Below, in pieces: positions 25,061 to 34,137 of a stretch of 38,100 nt of DNA. The notes below the pieces were generated by a model. That model was not told the origin of the DNA. It worked only from the letters and a program-made list of their open reading frames with translations, and did not search any database. Positions within the stretch are counted from its first letter, which is position 1. The number at the start of each line of letters is the position of its first letter. The translations under genes and the position numbers were made by a program. This DNA is from Saprospiraceae bacterium. Its GTDB lineage: Bacteria; Bacteroidota; Bacteroidia; Chitinophagales; Saprospiraceae. The DNA lies in NCBI GenBank assembly GCA_020436935.1, contig JAGQWX010000050.1:1-38100 (forward strand), written 5' to 3'.

Positions 25061-25791
25061 ACAAATCTGAATTCTTCAGTAATGATTTCCGATAAAACTT
25101 CAAGCTTGCTTGCTTTGTAAAGGTCAAGAATTTGATTGAGTTCTACTGATTTTTCGATGTCATTAGCCGGTTTGTAGTTGATATAGTCCTGTATGTAGAT
25201 TTCTCCAATTTTTCTGGTATTGATGGCCTTTCTAAACCTTATGCCACCTCCATCGGTATGATACAAATAAGCAAAGTAGTCAAGTGATTTGTCCTCAGCA
25301 TCAAACCAATAATAAAAGACGTCATCGTGATCTTGCCCACCTCCTTCCTGGGTGAATGAAATTTCAACGCAATGGTATACTTTGTTTTCGATCGTATCCT
25401 GTCCGATATATTTTTTGACGACCGCTTTATCATTAAGCCCTTCGGGAAGTGATGCGAAGTATATCACAGAATTGATGGAGTTGGAGAACTTGAGCTTTTG
25501 CTCATCAATTATCGGAATAACCTGGCCATTTATTTTCCGGCTAAAGCTGGTGTTGGTGTAAACGTCTTCAACAAGGCCGGTTGAATCTTCAAAAGTTCTT
25601 GTATATATAAACTCACCACCAGATCTTGTTGATGTATAGGATTTTTCACGAAAAACAAATTCCATTTTTCCACTTCTTAATGCCGCACTTCCATGGTACG
25701 CAATGGAAGCATCAACTATGCTCTGGGCCTCATTGGTTTTACAAGAGGAGATCATGGTCAAAATAAAGAACCCAAAGAGTGTAAATGCCAT
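25054..25791 (-). CDS. DUF6503 family lipoprotein
   Basis: A 245-residue lipoprotein. The ATG at 25791 gives a lipoprotein signal (MAFTLFGFFILTMISSC). The frame stays open upstream into the GNAT gene, but that reading adds 65 residues without a signal and overlaps an established gene. Family features visible are: IVDASIAYHGSAALRSG near the mature N-terminus, SINSVIYFASLPEGLND in the middle, EGGGQDHDDVFYYWFD, and SLDYFAYLYHTDGGGIRFR, followed by a DYINYK motif. DUF6503 proteins are widespread in Bacteroidota and have no assigned function. The gene lies downstream of a GNAT/YhhN pair on the same strand, with a 127-bp gap in which nothing was seen. Confidence 0.87.
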   Translation of the reverse strand: MAFTLFGFFILTMISSCKTNEAQSIVDASIAYHGSAALRSGKMEFVFREKSYTSTRSGGEFIYTRTFEDSTGLVEDVYTNTSFSRKINGQVIPIIDEQKLKFSNSINSVIYFASLPEGLNDKAVVKKYIGQDTIENKVYHCVEISFTQEGGGQDHDDVFYYWFDAEDKSLDYFAYLYHTDGGGIRFRKAINTRKIGEIYIQDYINYKPANDIEKSVELNQILDLYKASKLEVLSEIITEEFRFVK

Positions 25792-25918
25792 ACCTATGTG
25801 AGAGTGACATCTTTTTGATTTCAATAAGTGGGGATATGGTATAAATTCAATGTCCCTAGATAGGTACGAAATTGCAGATAGAACTTTTCTCATAAAATTT
25901 TGGCTAGAAAGGATGATT

Positions 25919-26431
25919 TTAAAAATGATGTACATATTGATCGAGCTCATCGCCCGTATCATGCACAATTGCTTTGTCATAAACAAACCCCAACTTCTTC
26001 AATAAGTTGACCGAAGGGCCATTATTTGCCAATACAATGGCTATTATTTTCTCAAATTTCAAATCTTCCTTACCATATTTTAATGCAGCTTCAGCAGCTT
26101 CCCTTGCAAAGCCTTTCTGTTGAAAATCCGGGAGAAAAGCATATCCAAGATCAGCATACTCCAAATGTGGTCGCTTGGCAAATCCTGCCATACCGATTGC
26201 CTTATTGTCTTCTTTTGAGCAAACAACCCAAAAGCCAAAACCATTGGCAGAATAGGATATCAGATATTTGTCCACTATAAACAGTTCTGCATCCTCCAGG
26301 GAATGAATGTTCCTGTCACCAATATTGTCCAGCCAACCTCTACTGTTGAGCAATTCATAAAAAAAGGGCGCATCCTCTACTTCAGCTTCCCTAATGATGA
26401 GACGCTGCGTCTCAAAAATCTTTTTCCCCAT
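25919..26431 (-). CDS. GNAT family N-acetyltransferase (RimJ/RimL-like)
   Basis: A 170-residue acetyltransferase of the Acetyltransf_3 type. It opens with FETQRLIIREAEVEDAPFFYELLNS, typical of RimJ/RimL relatives. The acetyl-CoA site is seen as LPDFQQKGFAREAAEAALKY (Q/R-x-x-G-x-A loop), followed by IIAIVLANNGPSVNLLKKLGF, the conserved Asn-Ser-Leu-Gly-F end. The acceptor substrate cannot be inferred. Its start overlaps the 3' end of the YhhN-family gene by 20 bases, so the two are translationally linked and likely share a transcript. Confidence 0.92.
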   Translation of the reverse strand: MGKKIFETQRLIIREAEVEDAPFFYELLNSRGWLDNIGDRNIHSLEDAELFIVDKYLISYSANGFGFWVVCSKEDNKAIGMAGFAKRPHLEYADLGYAFLPDFQQKGFAREAAEAALKYGKEDLKFEKIIAIVLANNGPSVNLLKKLGFVYDKAIVHDTGDELDQYVHHF

Positions 26432-27050
26432 TTTTTAAGCTTCCATTTACAATTAAAAACTGCGCAAGTGAGTAAGTAATCATCACCCAAATGTCGAGTT
26501 TCATCATAGGATTTACAAACTTATTGTAAGCAAGCAAGAGATCTGAAAGTACAAAGATCAAACTTCCATATAAAATCAAGCGAGACTTTTCCTGTGCAAT
26601 GGCCGTTATGGCCATAAATGAAATGGCGCCCGAATACACCATAACAGGAATTCTTAATTCACCAAATCGATCAGAAAAAGTAATATTGAACCAAAGACAG
26701 ATGGCTATAACGATAGCGCTTAGAATATACTTGTATGAGCCAAATAGTTTTCGTTGCCGCAGAAAGTACTGCCCATACCTGACTTGCATTACCATGAAAG
26801 CCAGAATGCCCAGAATAAAAAAATTGCTTTTATTCACCAAAAGGAAAACATCACCCAGCAATGCAAAAATCATTGCACTGAAAAACATTCTGTCTATTGC
26901 CCCATCCTTCACCTGTGCATAAAGATAAATGAGACTGATCATGATCAATGGCTTGGAAAACCATCTGCCTTCAGGAAGTAAATGCATAAGCACTAAATCC
27001 AATAAGACGATAATTACATACACAACCGGAAAATATTTTTTGATCAACAT
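26412..27050 (-). CDS. YhhN family (lysoplasmalogenase-like) membrane protein
   Basis: A 212-residue protein with about eight hydrophobic segments. It shows the YhhN/TMEM86 pattern: SKPLIMISLIYLYA near the N-terminus, FALLGDVFLL with the conserved Gly-Asp in the third helix, and LIFVLSDLLLAYNKF with the second conserved Ser-Asp near the C-terminus. Characterised members hydrolyse the vinyl ether of lysoplasmalogens; whether this one does so in a bacterium is uncertain. It overlaps the downstream acetyltransferase gene by 20 bases. Its own promoter would fall in the 212-bp gap to the ribosomal operon, where nothing definite was found. Confidence 0.85.
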   Translation of the reverse strand: MLIKKYFPVVYVIIVLLDLVLMHLLPEGRWFSKPLIMISLIYLYAQVKDGAIDRMFFSAMIFALLGDVFLLVNKSNFFILGILAFMVMQVRYGQYFLRQRKLFGSYKYILSAIVIAICLWFNITFSDRFGELRIPVMVYSGAISFMAITAIAQEKSRLILYGSLIFVLSDLLLAYNKFVNPMMKLDIWVMITYSLAQFLIVNGSLKNGEKDF

Positions 27051-27194
27051 GGGCTTAGCTTATGATTTTCTGTAATGAGGCTTATTCTTTTTTCATTTGA
27101 TCAAATCTACTTCCTTTATTCAAAATTGATCACCCAAATCCAGCAAAATTGAAGATCGTCTCAAATTGAGCCTGTTTTCCAATAGCAAATGACT

Positions 27195-27234
27195 ATAAAA
27201 AAAATACCCTGTCCTCATGACGAGAACAGGGTAT
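27195..27234 (-). terminator. Intrinsic terminator of the ribosomal protein operon
   Basis: On the minus strand ATACCCTGT (27234-27226) pairs with ACAGGGTAT (27212-27204), with extra CTC/GAG pairing inside the loop, then a run of eight T (27204-27197). It lies 29 bases beyond the rplQ stop. It closes the long minus-strand transcript. Confidence 0.9.
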
Positions 27235-27262
27235 AAATATTATACTCTACTATACTTCGATA

Positions 27263-27772
27263 CTATTCTTCTTCGTCAGAAGTAATTTGGTCTTCGATGA
27301 CAGGAGCAGCAGCTACAGCAGCAGCGGTTGCAGCAGCACCACCTTTACCTCTCTTTCTTCTTCTTGAAGATTTGCTTGCAGCAGATTCGCTACCACCTTT
27401 TGGATTGTATACTTCGTTGAAATCTACAAATTCAATCATTGCCATTTCAGCAGCATCACCGAAACGTGTTCCGGTTTTGATGATTCTCAAATAACCTCCT
27501 GGTCTGTCTGCAACTTTTGGACCGATGGTGTCAAACAATTCAGCAACTGCGGTTTTGTTACCCAATGAAGAAAATACCATTCTTCTGCTGTGCTGAGCGT
27601 TGTTTTTAGATTTGGTCACAATCGGCTCAAGGAACAATCTTAAAGCTTTTGCTTTTGCAAGAGTTGTATTGATTCTTTTGTGAGTGATAAGAGCGATTGC
27701 AAGGTTTTTCAACAAGGCTGCTCTGTGGCCTTTCTTTCTTCCTAAGTGATTAAACTTGTTTCCGTGTCTCAT
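27263..27772 (-). CDS. rplQ: 50S ribosomal protein L17 with charged C-terminal tail
   Basis: L17 of the large subunit, located near the exit tunnel. The core (1-125) is clear: [20 protein letters not shown], then [21 protein letters not shown] and [20 protein letters not shown]. The protein is 169 residues, against about 120-130 in most bacteria. The extra ~44 residues are a basic patch (SSRRRKRGK), an Ala-rich stretch and an acidic end (SDEEE). It is the last gene of the operon, 108 bases after rpoA. In that gap AGTGCT/AGCACT (27807-27826) could form a small hairpin. Confidence 0.97.
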   Translation of the reverse strand: MRHGNKFNHLGRKKGHRAALLKNLAIALITHKRINTTLAKAKALRLFLEPIVTKSKNNAQHSRRMVFSSLGNKTAVAELFDTIGPKVADRPGGYLRIIKTGTRFGDAAEMAMIEFVDFNEVYNPKGGSESAASKSSRRRKRGKGGAAATAAAVAAAPVIEDQITSDEEE

Positions 27773-27880
27773 TTCATTAAAATGATCGTCTCACGCAAGA
27801 TAAGAAAGTGCTTCGACCTTAGCACTATGCGCTTATCCCGGTTAAGACTTGTTATAAAATCCTATTTGAGGTCGAGTTGA

Positions 27881-28879
27881 TTATTCTTCGTCCAACTTGT
27901 ACTTAGAAAGATCCATACCAAAAGTAAGACCTTTGTTCACAAGCAATTCTTCGATTTCTACAAGAGACTTCTTACCGAAATTTCTGAATTTCAACAATTC
28001 ATGCGTATCAAACTTCACCAATTCACCAAGTGTATTGATTTTAGCTGCTTTGAGACAGTTGTATGCTCTGACAGAAAGATCAAGATCTTCCAATGAAGTC
28101 TTGAGCAATTTGCGCATGTGCAGGATGTGCTCGTCTACAACGTTTTCCTCTCTGCTTGTAGAATCGTTGAACGTAATATTTTCGTCTGTGATGAGCATCA
28201 GGTGCTGGATCATAATCCTTGAAGCTTCTTTGATAGCTTCTTCAGGATGGATAGTACCGTCTGTCTTTATCTCAATTGAAAGTTTTTCGTAGTCAGTTCT
28301 TTGTTCAACCCTTGTGCTTTCAACTTTGTAAGCAACTTTTTTGATGGGTGTATAGATGGCATCAATTGGAATAACACCAATTGGAGCATCTTTTGGCAAG
28401 TTTTCGTCAGCAGGAACATAACCTCTTCCTTTGGTTACGGTAAGCTCAAGTTCCAATCCAACTGAAGAATCCAAAGAACAAATATGAAGATCAGGATTCA
28501 TCACTTTAAACATATTGTTGTATGTCTCAATGTCTCCTGCTACAAACTCAGACTTACCTGACACTGTCAGATAAATTTTGTCTTCACCACCTTCGTGGTC
28601 TGCAAGTACTGGCTTTAGCCTCACCTGCTTCAAATTAAGAATGATGTCAACCACATCTTCCACTACACCTTTGATGGTAGCAAACTCATGGTCAACTCCT
28701 CCGATACGAACTGCAGAAATAGCATAACCTTCCAGTGAAGATAAAAGGATTCTCCTAAGGGAGTTTCCAATTGTCTGACCAAAACCAGGTTCAAGAGGTT
28801 TAAACTCAAACAAACCATCGAAGTCATCTGCTTTCTGTAGCCTGATCTTATCGGGCTTTATGAAGTTGAGTAGCGCCAT
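27881..28879 (-). CDS. rpoA: DNA-directed RNA polymerase subunit alpha
   Basis: 332 residues, normal length. The N-terminal dimerisation and assembly domain (about 1-230) shows [20 protein letters not shown] and [18 protein letters not shown]. The C-terminal DNA/activator-binding domain (about 250-320) shows [20 protein letters not shown], then [19 protein letters not shown]. It forms the platform for assembly of beta and beta' and contacts UP elements and activators. It sits between rpsD and rplQ as in most bacterial alpha operons. A terminator-like hairpin precedes it (28913-28943). Confidence 0.99.
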   Translation of the reverse strand: MALLNFIKPDKIRLQKADDFDGLFEFKPLEPGFGQTIGNSLRRILLSSLEGYAISAVRIGGVDHEFATIKGVVEDVVDIILNLKQVRLKPVLADHEGGEDKIYLTVSGKSEFVAGDIETYNNMFKVMNPDLHICSLDSSVGLELELTVTKGRGYVPADENLPKDAPIGVIPIDAIYTPIKKVAYKVESTRVEQRTDYEKLSIEIKTDGTIHPEEAIKEASRIMIQHLMLITDENITFNDSTSREENVVDEHILHMRKLLKTSLEDLDLSVRAYNCLKAAKINTLGELVKFDTHELLKFRNFGKKSLVEIEELLVNKGLTFGMDLSKYKLDEE

Positions 28880-28912
28880 TCTACTATATTAATTTTTAGT
28901 TTTCAATAAATG

Positions 28913-28943
28913 AAAAACTGCTCTACAAAAGATGTAAAGCAGT
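28913..28943 (-). promoter_or_regulatory. Terminator-like hairpin between rpsD and rpoA
   Basis: On the minus strand ACTGCTTTAC (28943-28934) pairs with GTAGAGCAGT (28926-28917) with one mismatch and a 7-nt loop, directly followed by TTTTT (28917-28913). It lies just after the rpsD stop and 34 bases before the rpoA start. It has the form of an intrinsic terminator in mid-operon, so it may be an attenuator or partial terminator that tunes rpoA/rplQ, or an RNA-processing or stabilising stem. Confidence 0.6.
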
Positions 28944-28949
28944 ATTTTA

Positions 28950-29558
28950 CTATTTAGAGTACAATTCTACGATTAACTGCTCATTGATTTTTTCCGGGAT
29001 TCTTTCTCTTTCCGGATAGTCAATGAAAACACCTTCCATTCTTTCAGGGTTAAATTCAACCCAGGAGAATTTGGCGTCAGACTTTTTCTTGCTGGCAGCA
29101 ACTATAAAATCGTGTCCTTTTGATTTTCCTCTAACTGAGATCACATCACCAGGCTTCAAAAGGTAAGAAGGAATATTTGTCAATACACCATTTACCAAAA
29201 TGTGCTTGTGTGAAACGAGCTGTCTTGCACCTCTTCTTGAAGTAGCCAGACCCATTCTGTATACAGTGTTGTCTAATCTTGATTCCAACAATTGAAGAAG
29301 GATCTCACCGGTAACACCGTGCTTTCTTGAAGCTTTTTCAAACAAATTTCTAAACTGTCTTTCCAAAAGACCGTAAGTATATTTTGCCTTCTGCTTCTCC
29401 ATCAACTGCACAGCATAGTCAGACATCTGCTTTCTTCTCTTCGCAGCTCCATGCTGACCCGGAGGATATTTTCTTCTCTCGAAAGACTTATCATATCCAT
29501 GAATCGGCTCACCGAATGCTCTTGCCTTTTTAGTTTTAGGCCCAGTATATCTTGCCAT
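28950..29558 (-). CDS. rpsD: 30S ribosomal protein S4
   Basis: 202 residues. S4 is a primary 16S rRNA binder and, in many bacteria, the translational repressor of its operon. Visible features are the N-terminal [15 protein letters not shown] and RKYPPGQHG, and the S4 RNA-binding domain (about 90-155: [31 protein letters not shown]). The Cys ligands of zinc-binding S4 forms are absent. It lies 21 bases after rpsK. Confidence 0.98.
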   Translation of the reverse strand: MARYTGPKTKKARAFGEPIHGYDKSFERRKYPPGQHGAAKRRKQMSDYAVQLMEKQKAKYTYGLLERQFRNLFEKASRKHGVTGEILLQLLESRLDNTVYRMGLATSRRGARQLVSHKHILVNGVLTNIPSYLLKPGDVISVRGKSKGHDFIVAASKKKSDAKFSWVEFNPERMEGVFIDYPERERIPEKINEQLIVELYSK

Positions 29559-29579
29559 TTCTTGAAATAAATTTTTAGA

Positions 29580-29966
29580 TTAAACTCTTCTTTTCTTAGG
29601 AGGTCTGCAACCGTTGTGCGGTATCGGTGTCATGTCTTTGATTCTCAAAACTTTGATACCTGTACCATCGATAGCTCTGATGGCAGCTTCTCTACCAGCA
29701 CCAGGACCTTTTACCAATACCTCAACAGATTTTAGACCAGCATCTAAAGCAACCTGAGCTGCTGTACTTGCTGCAATCTGTGCTGCATATGGAGTGTTCT
29801 TTTTAGAACCTCTGAATCCCGCTCTACCTGCTGAACCCCAAGAAATTACCTGACCCTGGTTGTTACAAATAGAGATGATGATATTATTAAAACTTGCTTG
29901 TATATATGCAATCCCTTCCGAGGTAATTGCTACATTACGCTTTTTAACTTTTCTTCCTTTAGCCAT
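29580..29966 (-). CDS. rpsK: 30S ribosomal protein S11
   Basis: 128 residues from the ATG at 29966. A GTG one codon earlier (29969) would add only one Met and is less likely. S11 lies on the platform of the small subunit near the Shine-Dalgarno helix. Family blocks are [37 protein letters not shown] and [20 protein letters not shown] (read as LRIKD here). It is 6 bases after rpsM. Confidence 0.98.
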   Translation of the reverse strand: MAKGRKVKKRNVAITSEGIAYIQASFNNIIISICNNQGQVISWGSAGRAGFRGSKKNTPYAAQIAASTAAQVALDAGLKSVEVLVKGPGAGREAAIRAIDGTGIKVLRIKDMTPIPHNGCRPPKKRRV

Positions 29967-29972
29967 CACCTA

Positions 29973-30350
29973 TTATTTAGTTGCTTTCTTCTTATTAGCT
30001 ACTGTCTTCTTCTTACCCTTTCTGGTACGGGCATTGGTCTTAGTACTTTGACCTCTTACCGGAAGACCTTTTCTGTGTCTCAAACCACGATAACAGACGA
30101 TGTCCATCAATCGCTTAATGCTGAGCTGCACTTCACTTCTCAGTTCACCTTCTACTTTGAAGTTGTCCTGGATATACTTAGATATAAACTTTACGTTATC
30201 ATCAGACCATGCCTCAATTTTGGTACTGACATCAACACCAGCTGCATCAAGAATCTGCTTTGCTGTTGTTGAACCTATACCATAGATATATGTCAAACCA
30301 ATAACGCCTCTTTTGTTTCTAGGTAAATCTACCCCTGCTATCCTTGCCAT
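29973..30350 (-). CDS. rpsM: 30S ribosomal protein S13
   Basis: 125 residues. S13 is in the head of the small subunit and contacts the P-site tRNA and large subunit. Characteristic [20 protein letters not shown] and [18 protein letters not shown] start the protein, with [20 protein letters not shown] and a basic tail ending in KKKATK. It follows rpmJ by 12 bases in the usual alpha-operon order. Confidence 0.99.
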   Translation of the reverse strand: MARIAGVDLPRNKRGVIGLTYIYGIGSTTAKQILDAAGVDVSTKIEAWSDDNVKFISKYIQDNFKVEGELRSEVQLSIKRLMDIVCYRGLRHRKGLPVRGQSTKTNARTRKGKKKTVANKKKATK

Positions 30351-30362
30351 GGTTAATCTTTT

Positions 30363-30479
30363 TTATCCTTGTCTTTGTTTGAACTTTGGATTCTTCTTAT
30401 TAATAATATAGACCCTTCCTTTCCTCCTCACAATCTTACACTCGGCAGATCTAACTTTAACTGATGCCCTAACTTTCAT
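30363..30479 (-). CDS. rpmJ: 50S ribosomal protein L36, zinc-ligand-poor form
   Basis: A 38-residue gene read directly from the sequence: it starts [20 protein letters not shown] and ends NPKFKQRQG. The classic zinc-binding L36 has three Cys and one His; here only one Cys (residue 14) remains, so this is the zinc-independent type. The start is 6 bases before the infA stop in the usual order infA-rpmJ-rpsM. The gene is intact, with normal length and the conserved C-terminal KQRQG. Confidence 0.96.
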   Translation of the reverse strand: MKVRASVKVRSAECKIVRRKGRVYIINKKNPKFKQRQG

Positions 30480-30485
30480 AACTTT

Positions 30486-30704
30486 TTATTTATATCTATA
30501 CGTTATTCTTCCTCTCGACAAATCATAAGGCGACATTTCTACTGAAACCTTATCACCCGGCAAAATTCTAATATAGTTGAGCCTCATCTTACCCGAGATG
30601 GTGGCGACGATCAAGTGATCGTTCTCTAAACGAACGCGAAACATTGCATTTGACAAGGCTTCTTCTATCGTTCCATCAAGTTTAATAAGGTTCTTTTTGC
30701 TCAT
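30486..30704 (-). CDS. infA: Translation initiation factor IF-1
   Basis: 72 residues, the standard length. It is a single OB-fold that binds the A site of the 30S subunit and works with IF-2 and IF-3. Motifs are [20 protein letters not shown], then [20 protein letters not shown] and the end [11 protein letters not shown]. It sits between map and rpmJ. Confidence 0.99.
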   Translation of the reverse strand: MSKKNLIKLDGTIEEALSNAMFRVRLENDHLIVATISGKMRLNYIRILPGDKVSVEMSPYDLSRGRITYRYK

Positions 30705-30727
30705 TTTTTAATTTGGAGTGCAAATAT

Positions 30728-31537
30728 CTAAAAATTTATTGAAATACTATTCAAATTTTCGTTATTTTTTATCTGATTTTCAATTAATTTATGATCAGAT
30801 AAGACATCTGCTCTTCCTTTTCTCACCGCCACTGTATGTTCGTAATGAGCAGATGGTTTTTGGTCTCTGGTTTTAATGGTCCAGCCATCATTCATCTGCA
30901 TTACTTTCTGGGTTCCGAAGTTGATCATTGGTTCAATGGCAATCACCAAACCCTCTTTCAACATTAGCCCATTTCCTCTTTTCCCATAATTACAAACTTC
31001 CGGAGCTTCGTGCAGACTCCTGCCAATCCCGTGACCAACCAACTCCCTTACAACGCCCATTTTATGCTTTTTCTCCGCATGAAACTGAACGGCATATCCC
31101 ACATCTCCGAGTCTTTTACCTACTACAGCTTCTTCGATAGCCAGGTTTAAACTCTCTTTGGTCACCTTACACACATTTACTGCCTCAGCACTTGCTTTAG
31201 GAAATATAAATGTATATGCTGCATCCCCAAAAAATCCATCCTTCTTAACTCCACAGTCTACACTGACTATATCTGAGTCCAAAAAGGCAATTTGATCGGG
31301 TATGCCATGAACTACAACTTCATTCTTAGAAACACATAAGGAAGCCGGAAAACCATTGTAACCCTTGAAAGCTGGTTCTGCACCATGGTCTCGAATAAAT
31401 TCTTCTGCCAGTTTATCAATTTCCAGGGGTGTCATTCCGGCTTTGATAACTGAGGCAACCATGGCCAACGTTTCGCTTACGAGAAGGCAATTCCTGCGAA
31501 TTACCTCTATCTCCTCATCAGTTTTATAGTATACCAA
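30728..31537 (-). CDS. map: Type I methionine aminopeptidase
   Basis: A 269-residue metallo-aminopeptidase that removes the initiator Met from nascent proteins. The five metal ligands are in place: Asp94 (VSVDCGV), Asp105 (FFGDAAYT), His169 (LVGHGIGR), Glu202 (AIEPMINFG) and Glu233 (HYEHTVAV); His78 (VVHGIP) is the conserved active-site His. The start is a TTG at 31537, giving (M)VYYKTDEEIEVIR, the usual N-terminus of the family. There is no in-frame ATG near it, and the next Met is residue 26. It lies 20 bases after secY, as in many Bacteroidota and Firmicutes. The last ~25 residues (after VRKGRADVLSD) form a short Asn-rich tail. Confidence 0.97.
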   Translation of the reverse strand: MVYYKTDEEIEVIRRNCLLVSETLAMVASVIKAGMTPLEIDKLAEEFIRDHGAEPAFKGYNGFPASLCVSKNEVVVHGIPDQIAFLDSDIVSVDCGVKKDGFFGDAAYTFIFPKASAEAVNVCKVTKESLNLAIEEAVVGKRLGDVGYAVQFHAEKKHKMGVVRELVGHGIGRSLHEAPEVCNYGKRGNGLMLKEGLVIAIEPMINFGTQKVMQMNDGWTIKTRDQKPSAHYEHTVAVRKGRADVLSDHKLIENQIKNNENLNSISINF

Positions 31538-31557
31538 TACTGTTTGTTGTGGTTTGT

Positions 31558-32925
31558 TTAGATGGAGGCTCCAATCTGCATTCCGCCCTCAGATCTTCCT
31601 TTGATCTTTCCGGCTTTAATCAAACCATCATACTTTTTCATGAGAAGGTAACTCTCTATTTGTTGTAATGTATCCAAAACAACACCTACGAGAATCAACA
31701 ATGATGTTCCACCAAAGAATATTGCAAATCCTCTGCTTACACCAAAGCTACCAACAATAGCAGGTAGAATAGCCAACAAACCAAGGAAAATGGAACCTGG
31801 CAAAGTTACTCTGGTGGTCAAAGAATCGATGTAATCTTCTGTATCGTCTCCAGGTTTTACACCCGGGATAAATGAATTCTGTCTTTTCAAGTGATCAGCA
31901 TACTGCTTAGGATTCACGATCAACGCTGTGTAGATGTATGTGAATACCACTACCAAAATAAAGAATATGATGTTGTATGCGGGTGACTGCCAATCCTGAA
32001 GGCTGATGAGGAAATCACTTCCCTGACCACCTGATCTGCTCATTGACCACTGGGCCAATGTAAGTGGTAAAAACATAATCGCCTGAGCGAAAATGATAGG
32101 CATTACACCTGAAGCATTTACTTTCAATGGAATGTAATCTCTTGCACCACTCATAGGCACGCTGCCTGTAGTTCTTCCTACCATTCTGTTGGCAAACTGA
32201 ATTGGAATCTTTCTTACTCCCTGCACAATCAAGATTGCAGCAAGAACAACAAAGAACCATGCTACCATTTCAAGAACAAAAATCAAACTACCATTTTTCA
32301 CCTGAGCGATAAATTCAGCTGCAAATGATCTTGGCAATGTTGCAATGATACCAATCATGATCAACAATGAAATACCATTACCAATACCTCTGTCTGTAAT
32401 CTTCTCACCCAACCACATCGCAAAAATAGATCCGCTTGAAAGAATGATAGAATTACCAAGGAAAAAGACTGGCTTGCTCACTGTAGGGTCGATTGCATTT
32501 TGATTGGCCAACAAAGCCAAATAAGCACTACCCTGTACAAGTGTAATGGCAACGGTCAAAAATCTGGTATATTGGTTGAGTTTCTTTCGTCCGCTCTCTC
32601 CTTCCTTTTGTTGAAGTTTCTGGAAATAGGGTACTGCAAATCCCAACAGCTGGATGATGATCGATGCTGTGATATAAGGCATGATACCCAAAGCGAAGAT
32701 CGACCCCTGATTGAATGCACCTCCTGAAAAGGTATTGATCAGGTTTAAAAGGTCAGTAGCTCCTCTGTTATCTGCAGCAGTTGCCAATGCATCAGCATTA
32801 ACACCAGGCAGAAGCACAAATGTGCCAAATCGGAATACCACTAGTATTAAAACAGTAAAAAGGATCTTATCTCTAAGCTCCTTTATACTCCATATATTTT
32901 TGAAAGTCTCTATGAATTTCTTCAT
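31558..32925 (-). CDS. secY: Preprotein translocase subunit SecY
   Basis: 455 residues with ten transmembrane helices. SecY is the channel subunit of SecYEG in the inner membrane. Family features are NTFSGGAFNQGSIFALGIMP (plug and TM2 region), PYITASIIIQLLGFAVPYF, QYTRFLTVAITLVQGSAYLA, GNGISLLIMIGI, and the cytoplasmic loop PKQYADHLKRQNSFIPGVKP. It lies between rplO and map, so export capacity is co-expressed with ribosome synthesis. Confidence 0.99.
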   Translation of the reverse strand: MKKFIETFKNIWSIKELRDKILFTVLILVVFRFGTFVLLPGVNADALATAADNRGATDLLNLINTFSGGAFNQGSIFALGIMPYITASIIIQLLGFAVPYFQKLQQKEGESGRKKLNQYTRFLTVAITLVQGSAYLALLANQNAIDPTVSKPVFFLGNSIILSSGSIFAMWLGEKITDRGIGNGISLLIMIGIIATLPRSFAAEFIAQVKNGSLIFVLEMVAWFFVVLAAILIVQGVRKIPIQFANRMVGRTTGSVPMSGARDYIPLKVNASGVMPIIFAQAIMFLPLTLAQWSMSRSGGQGSDFLISLQDWQSPAYNIIFFILVVVFTYIYTALIVNPKQYADHLKRQNSFIPGVKPGDDTEDYIDSLTTRVTLPGSIFLGLLAILPAIVGSFGVSRGFAIFFGGTSLLILVGVVLDTLQQIESYLLMKKYDGLIKAGKIKGRSEGGMQIGASI

Positions 32926-32938
32926 GTCTTGTTATGGT

Positions 32939-33385
32939 TTATTTTGATGCAACCGAACCGCCTGCTGCAGAAATTTTTTCAGAAGCTGCTGCCGATATCT
33001 TATCAAAATTAATAGAAAGTTTTGAAGTCACATCACCGCTGCCAAGAATCTTGACGCTGTCATTTTTTCCAACTACATTCAACTCAACAAGCTTTGCATG
33101 ATCAAACTCGCTCACGCCAAACTTTTCAGCCAATTCCTGAAGTCTGGAAACATTGATGGCTACGTATTCCTTTCTGTTTACATTTTTAAAGCCTACTTTA
33201 GGTATACGCATTTGCAAAGGCATCTGACCTCCTTCAAAAGCCCTCTTGTTCTTGAAACCAGATCTTGATTTCGCACCTTTGTGACCTTTGGTTGATGTAC
33301 CACCTCTTCCTGAACCTGTACCTCTACCGATTCTCTTAGAACCTTTTGTCGAACCTAATGCAGGTTTTAATGAATTTAATTCCAT
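32939..33385 (-). CDS. rplO: 50S ribosomal protein L15
   Basis: 148 residues. L15 binds 23S rRNA late in assembly. The Gly/Arg-rich N-terminal extension is clear (GSKRIGRGTGSGRGGTSTKG, HKGAKSRSG), followed by FEGGQMPLQMRIPKVGFKN and the C-terminal L18e/L15 fold (VKILGSGDVTSKLSINFD). It is 13 bases upstream of secY. Confidence 0.98.
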   Translation of the reverse strand: MELNSLKPALGSTKGSKRIGRGTGSGRGGTSTKGHKGAKSRSGFKNKRAFEGGQMPLQMRIPKVGFKNVNRKEYVAINVSRLQELAEKFGVSEFDHAKLVELNVVGKNDSVKILGSGDVTSKLSINFDKISAAASEKISAAGGSVASK

Positions 33386-33405
33386 AATGATTATGTCTTT
33401 AAAAA

Positions 33406-33585
33406 TTATGCTTTTTCTACAGATACCAAATGTGATACCTTGGCTACCATTCCAAGAATCTGAGGAGTGGCTTCTTTTTCAACAGTCTGATTCATCTTTC
33501 TAAGACCCAACGCCTTGATGGTGTCCTTTTGCCTTTTTGGCCTGTCGATGATGCTCTTGACCTGAGTAATTTTTATCTTTTCCAT
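33406..33585 (-). CDS. rpmD: 50S ribosomal protein L30
   Basis: A 59-residue gene found by direct translation of the gap between rpsE and rplO: it starts MEKIKITQVKSIIDRPKRQK, continues ALGLRKMNQTVEKEATPQIL and ends SVEKA. Length and motif order (KITQVKS, then GLRKMNQTV, then MVAKVSHLV) match the bacterial L30 family. It is 15 bases after rpsE and 20 bases before rplO. Confidence 0.97.
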   Translation of the reverse strand: MEKIKITQVKSIIDRPKRQKDTIKALGLRKMNQTVEKEATPQILGMVAKVSHLVSVEKA

Positions 33586-33600
33586 TTCTTTCAGAAATTA

Positions 33601-34116
33601 TTATCCTTCGTAAACTTTCTCAAGGGAAATACCTCTAGTTTTTGCAACCTCCTGTGAGCTTCTTACTTTTGAAAGCGCATCAATTGTTGCTTTAACCACG
33701 TTGTGAGGATTTGAAGAACCTTGAGACTTTGCCAATACATTGTGTACACCAGCAATTTCAAGAACGGCTCTCATAGCACCACCTGCAATTACACCGGTAC
33801 CGTCAGCAGCAGGCTTAATAAGCACCTTACCGGCACCATACTTACCTTTCTGCTCATGAGGTATAGTTCCTTTGATTACAGGAACTTTTACGAGATTTTT
33901 CTTAGCGTCATCTACAGCCTTAGCAATAGATTCAGATACGTCTCTGGCTTTACCCAAACCATACCCAACAACACCATTTCCATCTCCAACAACAACCAAT
34001 GCTGAAAAACTAAAAGTTCTACCACCCTTGGTTACCTTAGCAACCCTTGCAAGGTTTACAAGCTTTTCTTTTAATTCTGCATCAGCGGCTTTCACCTTCT
34101 TCAAATTGTCTGCCAT
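33601..34116 (-). CDS. rpsE: 30S ribosomal protein S5
   Basis: 171 residues. S5 contributes to decoding accuracy and helicase activity at the mRNA entry. The N-terminal dsRNA-binding-like domain has [20 protein letters not shown] and [20 protein letters not shown]. The C-terminal domain has [20 protein letters not shown] and [20 protein letters not shown]. Normal length; it is 21 bases after rplR. Confidence 0.99.
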   Translation of the reverse strand: MADNLKKVKAADAELKEKLVNLARVAKVTKGGRTFSFSALVVVGDGNGVVGYGLGKARDVSESIAKAVDDAKKNLVKVPVIKGTIPHEQKGKYGAGKVLIKPAADGTGVIAGGAMRAVLEIAGVHNVLAKSQGSSNPHNVVKATIDALSKVRSSQEVAKTRGISLEKVYEG

Positions 34117-34137
34117 TTGAATATATATCTTATTGTG

